This document shows, piece after piece, positions 44,901 through 64,000 of a DNA stretch of 64,000 nt. Numbering within the stretch: the stretch's first letter is position 1; every line of letters begins with the position of its first letter. Origin of the DNA: Aquila chrysaetos chrysaetos (taxonomy: Eukaryota; Chordata; Aves; Accipitriformes; Accipitridae); NCBI RefSeq assembly GCF_900496995.4, contig NW_024470401.1, positions 1 through 64,000 of the forward strand, written 5' to 3'. The notes under the pieces are model-generated. The model ran no database searches, was not told the DNA's origin, and saw only the letters and a list, made by a program, of their open reading frames with translations. Made by a program: the position numbers and the translations under genes.

Positions 44901-47900
44901 CGCAGCGGGGACGTGGCGGGGCTCCTCAGCACTGCGGCCATCCCTTGCCCGCATCTGCCCCTGCAGGTCCTTGTCCCTGCCATCACCTGCCTCCACTTCC
45001 ACATCCTCTGGGAGCTCTCACGCCTGCCCAGCACTGATGTGCCCCAGGTGAGCGGATGGCACCGGGACGGCCGCAAGGACAACTTGGGGTGGCCCCTGTG
45101 TCCCTAAAGGTGACCGCATCCCCCTGCCCAGGAGCAGCTGCAGAGCCTGAAGACCAGAGTCACCTCCTTCTGCTCGCTGTGCCAGAGCTGCCTGTCCGAT
45201 GTGGACGCTGGCGTCCGGGAGCAGGTACGCAGGAGCTGGGGGGATGTGGAGGGGGTGTTGGGCCTGGTGCTGAGCCCGTCCTCGTGTCCTCAGGCCTTCA
45301 TGGTGCTGAGCGACCTGCTGCTGGTGTTCGGGCCCCAGCTGCCGCGGGATGGGCGGGAGGCGCTGGCCCCCCTGGTGCTGCTGCCCGACGCGGGGCTGCA
45401 GTCCCAGCTGGCCGCCTTCCTCATGGACCACGTCTTCCACCATGCCTGTAGCCACGAGGAGCTCTCGGCTATGGGTACGCCCCCTCTGCGCATCCCAGAG
45501 GTGTCCCCTGGGATGCCTGTCCCCCCACTGTCCCCTCCTGTCCCCACAGAGGACAGTGAGAACCACATCGAGGAGCTGCACCAGCGCCGGGTGCTCCTGG
45601 CCGGCTTCTGCAAACTCATCATCTATGACGTGCTGGAGCTCAGCGCTGCCTCCGACGTCTTCAAGCACTATGCCAAGGTAGGGGGCACGCAGGAGGCCTG
45701 TCCTGCTGGCCCTGCAATGGCTTGGGGACACCAGGCCCTGTCGCCTCCTCCCCAGTTTTACAGCGACTACGGGGACATCATCAAAGAGACACTGAACTGC
45801 ACCCGGCAGATCGACCGGCAGGAGTGGGCTCGCACCCTGCTGCTCAGCTTGCAGCAGGTACAGCACTGGCTGGGGGGCTCTGGGGATCCCCAGGGTTGCC
45901 CAGGAGGCTCTGAGGGTCTCTGGGGAATCCAGCGGGTCTCCAGGGGAGTCTAGGGGTCTTTGGGCTGCTCTAGGGAGGTCTGCGAGGCTCCAGATGTGGA
46001 CGGGGTTTGGGGGGGGTCTCTGGAGTGGTCCAGGGGTCCGTGAGCCTCTGGGAGGGAGTCTGGGAGACTCTAGGGGGGTGGGTGGCATCCAGGAAGCTCC
46101 TGGGGGGGCTCCGGGGAGGCCTGGGGACTCTCCAGGTGTGTCTGAGTGTCTCCAAGGGGTCCTGCACTGACCTTCTGTCCCCGCCCCCCAAGCAGCTGAT
46201 GACGGAGCTGCTGCTGCAGCAGGGCCCCGAAATCCGGGCGGCCGAGGCTTTCCTGGAGATCCGGGATCTGGCACGGCGCTTCTCCCTCCTCTTCAGCCTC
46301 CAGCAGCTCCGCAACCGCCCGGCACTCCTCAGCATGCACAAGTGCGAGGGGCTGGGGGGCCTGGGGGGCCGGGGGGCCAGGCTGGGGCTCAGCCTCCCCC
46401 CTCATCCTTCTGCCCTGGCCAGGGAGGGGATCCAGTTCGCCTTCCAGGAGCCCCCAGGCCCGGGTCCGGGGCTGCCACCCCTCAACCTGCCCTTCCTTGA
46501 GGTGCTGAGTGAGTTCTCACCCCGGCTGCTGCGCCCCGACAAGGCCCTGCTGTGAGTGGGCGGGGGGGGGGGGCGGGATCCCCGGGGGCTGGTGGGGTCC
46601 CATTTGGGTCCTCAGGGGCCATGGGGGGTCCTCAAGGTCCATTTGGGGTCCTTGGGGGTGATGTGGGGTCTGCAGGGGCCACATGGCATCCCCCAACACC
46701 ACGTGGGGTCCCCCAGCACCCTGCAGGTCCCTGGTGCCATGTCACCCACCATGTCCCCCGTCCCCCCACAGCCTGGCCTACCTGGAGAAGATGTACCAGG
46801 AGCAGCGGTGGATGGCACCACAGGACGTGCCATGGCCGTCCCTTGTCACCTACCGCAACTCCCTGCAGCCGCAGGAGGAGGGGGGCTCAGTGAACAGCCG
46901 CAGCACAGCCCCCCGCCCCCCACCCAGCTCCGCTGCCAAGAGACCCCGTGTAGACGGTGAGGTGGGGGCTGAGCCCGGGGGGGGGCCCTGCATGCTGGGG
47001 GCCACGCCACCCCCAGCACCCCGACTGGGCTGTGCAGGGCTGGCGGGGACTTGCCCTGCTCTGTCCCTCGCTGCGGGGACCCCAGCCAGGGGCTGGGACC
47101 AGTTTGAGGCTCCCCAGTACAGAGCGAGGGTCACTGTGGGGCAGGAAGCTGAGAGAGGGCAGAGCGGGGGGTTCATGTCAGTGCTGTCACCTCTGCCAGA
47201 GCTGGACTGTCCTCGTGTGGGGACAAGGACAGGGCTCAAGGATGGGGACAGGGTATGGGGACGGGGACACAGCTCAGGGATAGGGTCTGGGGATGGGGTG
47301 GTGGTCCCAGTGCTCAGCCCCCTCCTGCAGCCCCTTCGGAGCACCCCGACTCCAGCCCGTGGCCAAGCAGCCGCCTCCCCAGCCCAGCCCTGACCTCCAC
47401 TGTGCTGCGGCGTGGCCCCCGGCCCCCGCTGTCCGGGCCACCAGCACGGGACCCCGGGTCCGACCCCGGCCTCCTGCAGAGGTGAGTGGCTGGGCTGGGG
47501 GTGAGCCCCCCCCCACCCCCAAACTGGGCACCTCCCACCCAGGACCCCTCCTGATTCCCTATCTTCTCCTCCTGCAGCAGCTCCCTGTCCCACCGGCACA
47601 GTGGGGTGAACCGGTGAGCAAGGGCAGGGGGGCACGGGGTGGGCACCAGAGGGGGACCAGGGTGGACACCGGGGCTGTAAGGGGAGAGTCTTGCGGGGAG
47701 TCCTCGACCCTCCACTTCCCTCCCTTCTCCCCCAGGCTCAGCCTGATGGTGGAGGAGGAGGAAGAGGAGATGATGATTGAAGAGGAGAGCAGTGAGGAGG
47801 ACACCCCAGAGCAGGACAGGGTGAGGCCACCTCCTGAGGGTCCCCCCAGCCATCTGCCCCTGCAGGGGTGGGGCTGGCGGCCCTGGGGTGCCCCCCCCCC

Positions 47901-48111
47901 CCCAGCCCCAACCTGCCCCCCCCCCCCCCCCCAGACTCTGGTAGTCCCCGAGGACCAGCTCCGGGACCTCTTCGACTCCACCATCCTGGGCATCGAGGTG
48001 AGCCGGGGGCGGAACACACAGGGTCGCCGGGGGAAGAGGGACCCCAAGGGAGAGCCCTCCCCTCCATTTTGGGGGAGTCTCACAGGACCCCTCTCCCCAC
48101 AGGATGTCTGA
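38946..48111 (+). CDS. STAG3: Cohesin subunit SA-3 (meiotic stromal antigen 3)
   Basis: STAG3 is the meiosis-specific HEAT-repeat subunit of cohesin, which binds REC8/RAD21L kleisins on chromosome axes. Thirty-three coding exons, from 38946-39091 to 48103-48111 and including 39951-40155, 43737-43937, 45294-45474 and 46772-46956, join in phase to 1205 residues (human about 1225). The stromalin conservative domain lies near residues 320-410, with [13 protein letters not shown] and [10 protein letters not shown]. Other anchors are [36 protein letters not shown] and [18 protein letters not shown]. The acidic C-terminus ends [12 protein letters not shown]. No frame break is seen, so the gene appears functional. 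An exon at 46196 has a NAGNAG acceptor. The polyA signal is at 48218-48223. Confidence 0.96.
42470..42870. repeat. Degenerate CTGGGA-type tandem repeat in a STAG3 intron
   Basis: The intron between coding exons 14 and 15 is filled with variants of CACTGGGAYRYGCTGGGRTG at irregular 12-35-bp spacing. There is no open frame of interest on the coding strand. Confidence 0.7.
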
Positions 48112-48149
48112 GCGAGGGACCCCGGCGGCGCAGAGCAGTTCGGTGCCTG

Positions 48150-48223
48150 TTTATTGTTGTTACAAGCCCAAATCTGGGGGAGCCCGTCTCCCTGGGCCCT
48201 GTTGTTTGGCGATGGTTAATAAA
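48150..48223. terminator. Overlapping 3' ends of STAG3 and AP4M1
   Basis: STAG3 (plus) has AATAAATAAA starting at 48218. AP4M1 (minus) has its AATAAA at 48150-48155. Each signal lies beyond the other gene's expected cleavage region, so the mature transcripts should overlap antisense by roughly 100 bp. Confidence 0.7.
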
Positions 48224-48330
48224 TAAATACTCAGTTGATGGCTGGCGTCAGGCGCAGGTTCCCCTTTCAGGGCCCAGGTCCCCAGTATCAGGGGTCCGCA
48301 GGGTGCAGGTCTCAGCGGGGGGGTCCCCGC

Positions 48331-51300
48331 TCAGAGGCGCAGCACGTAGGAGTCGCTGTGGGTGAGGTAGCGCACCCAGCGCTGGGGGGGCCCGGCCGGC
48401 CCCGGCAGCCGCACGAAGCGGACATGCAGCCCTGAGCAGGTGTGTGCGGGCAGCTCAAAGGCCAGGTTGGCCGGGCCCAGCTCCAGCAGCGATGCACGAC
48501 TCAGCCCCGGCACCTCCAGCTGCGGGGAGGGCGCGGTGACACCGGGGATGGCATGGGACACCAGCTCCCCACCTCTCCCTGGGCACCACAGCTGCCCCCC
48601 CTGAAGGGGATGCGGGTCCCTGCCTGTCCCAGGCCCCATGGTCACCCCACCAAGAGAAACAGGTTCCCAAAGGCTCCCCAAGGAGCCGGGGGGGGACAGG
48701 TCCCTGCCCGGCCCCCCCCGTCCCTCGGCCCTGTCCCTCAGCCCCCCCCCCCAGCCCTCACCTTGAAGAGCGCAGAGAGCTGTGACCCCCCCTGGCAGCG
48801 CGGGATGTCCCAGTGGATGGACTTGGTGCCGGGCTGCAGCTCGGCCGTCTGCTCGGGGCTGCTCAGCTCCTGCGCCAGGCTAGGGGGGCACGGGTGGTGA
48901 GGGGGTGACAAGGCAGGCGACAGCCCCCAGCCCCCCAAATGCCGGCACCCACCTGCTCACCCCCTTGGGCACGGGCAGCTGCAGACGGACATTGAGGGCT
49001 TGGCTGGAATTTGAGATGAGGGGCTCAGGGGCCAGGCTCTGCCGCGGCCCCCCGGGCCCTCTGGGCACCTACCTCTTGGGGGGCAGGTCACAGCGGAGCT
49101 TCAGATACAGCCGGAGCCTGCAGGGAAACAAAGATGGTCAGAATTGGGGTCAACCCCAGAGATCGTCAGGGTAATGCTCCCCCCCGCACCCCCCTACTCA
49201 CCTCCCGGTGGGGTCCTGGTCCACGGTGGGGAAGAGGCGGAAGGGCAGAGGCGAAGGGATGTCATCTGCCAGCTGGTACTGCATGAGCGTGAGCTGCAGG
49301 AGACAGGGCTCAGGGGGGGCTGCCGCAGCCCCCCCCCCACATCCCCAGTGTCCCCTGGCGTTCCTCACCTCCCCCTGGCTCGGCGTCACCTTCAGGACCC
49401 TCCCGCTCTCAAACTCGTCCAGCTTGATAGAGCTGTGGAAGGCGCATTCGTCCACCCGGACAGCCGTGCCATAGCCTGGGGGGGCAGAGAAGGGCGCTAC
49501 GCCGTGGTGGGGGTCAAAGCAGGGCATAGCGGGGAAAAGCAAGTGCTGGGGGGCAGCTGGGGGTGTTAGGGGTATGCTGGAGGGCAGAGGCGGGTATTTG
49601 GGGGGGACTGGGCGGGGGCTCACCCCGCAGTTCCGACTTGCCCACGCAGAACTCCTCCGTCAGCCCAATGCGCATCTCTGCAGGGACAGGGACGGCGTGG
49701 AGTCACCCCGGGGGATGGCCCTGGCTGTCCCTGACTCCCCAGTACCCCAACCCCTGCCCCCCCTTACCCACGCAGCTGGGCAAGTAGCACTTGAGGCGGA
49801 TTTCCCCCTGGACGTCCACCTTCATGGGTGTCCCCTGGGGAAAGGGGACGTGGGCTGAGCTGGGATGGGCAGGGCGGGTGGATGAGACTTCAGGGGGTCC
49901 CGGGGTGGGGGGGCCTGGGAGCAGTGGGCAGAGCCAAAACACCCAGGGGACATGGGGCAATGCTTTGGGGACACGCTGAGGGGTGGGGGGGGCACGGGGC
50001 AGGGGATCCCTGTCCCCACTCACGTTGGCGGCGATGACCACTGTCAGCCTCTCCACCACGTCCACGAAGACCTCGTTCCTGGTGCCCTGCGGCCAGAGGG
50101 GGGGGTCAAGGCTGGGAGGGGGACAATAGGGGGTCATAGGGACACTGGGAGGGTCCTACCTGCTCCCCCCGGGGTGGCAGCACGGGGCGGCTGGCGGCCG
50201 AGCTGGGGGCTACCCTGCTCTGCTGCGTCTCAGCACCGAACTGTAATGACATAGGGGGGACGACAGGGTTTGGGCACCCTGGCCGGGCCGGGGGGGGGGG
50301 GGGGGATTTGGGGTGTCCCTGGGTCCTCACCAGCCCAATGGAGCCCAGGTCGAGGAGGCTGAAGGGTTTGGTGGCCACAGGCTCCGTGTGCATGAAGTTG
50401 CGCAGCACCTCGGGCGCCGTTGTCTGAACATAGCCGTAGTCCTGGGGGAGCCGGGGGGGTCATCACCCCCCACAGCTGTCCCATGCGGCCCCTGGGGCAT
50501 CCTCTGCCCCCCCCCGGAACTGTCTGCTGTCCCCTTCCCTCTGGGGTGTTCCATCTGGGTGTTCTGGGGTTTCCCCATCACCCCCTGAGCTGTTCCCAGC
50601 TCCAAAGGGGTCCCCACCACTCCAAGGAGTGTCCCCAGCTCCATGAGGTGTCCCCAGTGCCCCCTTGGGGTATCCCCTGTTCCCTCCGGGGAGTTCTCAC
50701 CACGCCGAGGTGTTCTCACCGCCCCCCCCCCCCCCCCCCCGGTGGGGTGTCCCCAGCACCCCCTGGCAATGTCCCCACCAGCATCTCATCCAGCAGCTCG
50801 TAGATGAGGGCGAAGTTGAGGCTGATGTTCTTCTCGCTGAGGGGCCCGCAGAAGTCCCGCAGCAGCGTCACCAGCCTACGGCAGGACCCGCAGCCATCGA
50901 TGGGTCCCCATCACCACCCACTGTCCTCCCCGGCCCCCCCCCCCCCCCCCCCGGCCACCCTGTACCTGTTGAGGAACTCCACCAGAGTGAAGGGCGACGC
51001 GTCTGCTGTCGTGGTGGCCACAAAGTAGAGCCCTGCATGCCGCACGTGGACAAAGTGCCGGCCCTCGTGTGCCTGGGATGGAAGCAGAGCCGTGACCCCC
51101 ATGGGACCCCCACAGAACCCCCCCTTGTCCACCCCCAGATCCCCTTTACCATGAAGACAGGGGCCTGGTCCCCCGGCAGCGAGGTGATCCTGCGGTAGAA
51201 GGTGTCGGCAAGGTCCATACTGGTGCCGCAGGTCTCCCCGCGGACTGGGGGAGTTAAGGAGAATGGGGGACACATGAGGGGGGCCCTGGGGAGCCCCCCA

Positions 51301-51397
51301 AGCGGAGGGACTCCCTGGGGTGCAGGGGGTGGAGGATACAGTCCTTGTGGATGAGCCGGTCGCCCTTGGAAGAGAGGATGAAGATCTGGGACAGCAT
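48331..51397 (-). CDS. AP4M1: AP-4 complex subunit mu-1
   Basis: AP4M1 is the medium subunit of the AP-4 adaptor, which sorts cargo such as ATG9A at the trans-Golgi network through YxxØ-type signals. Fifteen exons: 51397-51340, 51244-51150, 51072-50966, 50875-50779, 50441-50331, 50240-50160, 50086-50024, 49834-49768, 49677-49624, 49475-49369, 49293-49202, 49117-49073, 49003-48953, 48879-48762 and 48519-48331. They give 444 residues (human 453). The N-terminal longin-like part starts [19 protein letters not shown]. The mu-homology domain contains [30 protein letters not shown] and [17 protein letters not shown], and ends [10 protein letters not shown]. An acceptor site just upstream of the ATG indicates a 5' non-coding exon. 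Divergent from MCM7, as in human. Confidence 0.95.
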
Positions 51398-51404
51398 CGC
51401 CGGT

Positions 51405-52014
51405 CTGGGGGGATGGGGTCGGGGGTTGGCGTGGGATCCCCAGGGGCCTACACACTGCGCCCCCCCGAGCTCTGCGCACCCCAAAGCCGCCTGCCCGAGA
51501 CCCCCCGACCAGGCCCTGCCCCGGAGCCCCCAGCACCCTAAGCCCCCCAGCACCTGTGCCGCCCCGGACCCTTGAATCCCCAGCACCCTGTGACCCCCCA
51601 GTACCCTGAGGCCCCCAGGCCCCACACCCCAAGATCCCCCCGCCCACCCACAGGCCTCAGCACCCCCCAAGCTCTCCCCGTATCCTCGTCCCCCTCCAGG
51701 AGCCCACTCCAGCACGCCCCCGGCTCCCCCCCCCCCCGCCGCGGCCCCTTTAAGAAGGGGCGTGTCCAGGGCCCCTCCGTGTCCCCCCGAACCTGCGTCC
51801 CGCCTGGCGGCTGGCGGTCACATGACACCGCCGAAAGGACCGTGGCCCGGGCCGGGCCGCCGCGCGCCGCCATTGGCCGGCGGAGCGAAGGCGTGGCCCG
51901 CGCCGGACTGGGCGCCGGCCGTCACGTGGTGCCGGTTTTCGCGCCACTTTTGGCTGCGGCGGCGGGAACCGGAGCGGCGGCGGGGCCGGGACTGAGCCCC
52001 GCGGGCACCGGCAC
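51405..52014. promoter_or_regulatory. Bidirectional AP4M1-MCM7 promoter
   Basis: This is a CpG-rich interval between divergent genes (start codons 675 bp apart). TTTTCGCGCC at 51936-51945 is a textbook E2F site, fitting S-phase control of MCM7. A CACGTG E-box is at 51923-51928, GGTCACATGACAC lies near 51815 and inverted CCAAT (ATTGG) near 51873. The AP4M1 side contains its 5' non-coding exon and intron. Confidence 0.75.
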
Positions 52015-52068
52015 CGATCCCGATCCCGATCCCGATCCCGATCCCGATCCCGATCCCGATCCCGATCC
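52015..52068 (+). repeat. (CGATCC)9 hexanucleotide repeat in the MCM7 5' leader
   Basis: Nine perfect CGATCC units end four bases before the MCM7 ATG (52073), which sits in the good context CACCATGG. Read in the MCM7 frame the repeat encodes alternating Asp and Pro, and no stop intervenes upstream for some 160 codons. Confidence 0.95.
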
Positions 52069-52072
52069 CACC

Positions 52073-57025
<4,953 letters not shown>

Positions 57026-57231
57026 GGCGGGGGGGAACACGGGGGGGATGCCCTACAGCCCCCCTGCGGGGCAGGGGGGATGCACAGGGATGCAGTTGCT
57101 GTCACCGGACGCAGGGACATGTCCTGTGTCTCTCCGCTAGCTCCCATGGGCTTTCACCTGCCCTGGCCCCGCTCCCCTCAGTAAAGCATCTTGTTGTGCT
57201 TTTTTTGGTTTTGGTTTTTTTTTTTTTTACC

Positions 57232-57376
57232 AATAAAAAAAGCTTTTCTCACTGTTTCTGGTGGCAGCATCTGCCTGTTCCTCTCCCCTTGGGACCATGT
57301 TGCTCCCCTGGGCCCAGCTCTCCCAGGACCTCAGATGACGCTGGAGCTGCAATTCCCAGCCTAGAGCTGATTTATT
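57232..57376. terminator. Convergent polyadenylation signals of MCM7 and COPS6
   Basis: AATAAA for MCM7 is at 57232-57237, after a T-rich stretch. The COPS6 signal on the minus strand is at 57371-57376. The transcripts end roughly 100 bp apart, tail to tail as in human. Confidence 0.8.
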
Positions 57377-57487
57377 GGGAGGGCCTCCAGGAGGGGGGGC
57401 ACAGTCCGGGGGTAGGGCCCCCCAGCCCTGGGGGTGGCTCAGGGCCTGGCTGGGGCTGTCCTCAGCATTGCATTTCCCCCCCCCCCT

Positions 57488-63684
<6,197 letters not shown>

Positions 63685-63882
63685 GGCGCCGCCGGCCCGG
63701 GCCGCCGCCGGCGCGCGGAGATGGCGTCACTTGCGGCGCGCCCGCACGGCGCCGCCTGGCTGCGTCACTCGCGGGGCGCGGAGAGCCGCGGAGCACGCTG
63801 GGAGTTGCAGTTCGAGCCCCCCCCCCCCCCCCCCCCAAAAAAATCACAGACTGAGCCGGGGCTGGGGCGGGGGGGCGGTGGG
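63685..63882 (-). promoter_or_regulatory. SNAPC2 upstream region
   Basis: This is CpG-rich sequence 5' of SNAPC2. An 18-base C run and a short A run lie at 63819-63843, followed by the 3' end of the next gene. It must act as promoter, as little other space is available. No specific site was identified. Confidence 0.5.
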
Positions 63883-63940
63883 TTTATTCCACGTCTCGCT
63901 GCTGGGGGGGGAGGGTGGTGGGGCGGGGGTGCTGGAGGGG

Positions 63941-64000
63941 TCACAGGGCTGCTTCGGGGGCCTTGTCATCATCTGGGGGGCAGTCAATGAAATCCGCCAA
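63941..64000 (-). CDS. 3' end of an unidentified gene (last 19 codons)
   Basis: The minus strand is open from the window edge to a TGA at 63941-63943 and ends DFIDCPPDDDKAPEAAL. A polyA signal AATAAA follows at 63883-63888. The acidic tail and the tight spacing behind SNAPC2 suggest a real final exon. I do not recognise the protein from so few residues. Confidence 0.6.
   Translation of the reverse strand: MADFIDCPPDDDKAPEAAL

Overview
The window is bird nuclear DNA. The evidence is CR1 LINE 3' ends, avian class II proviruses with a tRNA-Trp primer site, and a very compact, GC-rich gene block with introns of mostly 70-500 bp. Base composition and gene content resemble the small 'dot' microchromosomes, where many genes once called missing in birds were later found. 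The species cannot be named from the sequence.

Positions 1-25.6 kb are repeat-rich and hold no host gene that I can recognise. In order they contain: a CR1 3' end; a polypurine tract; a 27-bp CpG-rich tandem array; provirus A (3118-9869, minus strand, 230-bp LTRs, 6-bp target duplication); a degenerate ~75-bp satellite; a ~2.07-kb tandem duplication whose first copy is split by provirus B (11576-18156, minus strand, ~448-bp LTRs, 6-bp target duplication); a second CR1; a probable solo LTR; a ~275-bp tandem repeat; and a 32-bp minisatellite that leads into a CpG island.

Positions 26.5-64 kb are a dense run of host genes, read exon by exon: LAMTOR4 (+), TRAPPC14 (-), GAL3ST4 (-), STAG3 (+), AP4M1 (-), MCM7 (+), COPS6 (-), SNAPC2 (-) and the last codons of an unidentified gene (-). 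All eight complete genes have open, correctly phased reading frames close to human length, except that GAL3ST4 and SNAPC2 are somewhat shorter. The block corresponds to human 7q22.1, but the COPS6-MCM7-AP4M1 segment is inverted and moved beyond STAG3. GPC2, TAF6, CNPY4 and MBLAC1 are not in the places expected from human, and SNAPC2 (human chromosome 19) abuts COPS6.

Gene ends are tightly packed. LAMTOR4/TRAPPC14, STAG3/AP4M1 and MCM7/COPS6 are tail to tail, and STAG3 and AP4M1 probably overlap in their 3' UTRs. AP4M1 and MCM7 share a divergent promoter with an E2F site. An MCM7 intron carries a clear miR-93-type hairpin without recognisable miR-106b or miR-25 partners. This microRNA, the mosaic provirus A and the dUTPase-bearing provirus B are the observations most worth following up.
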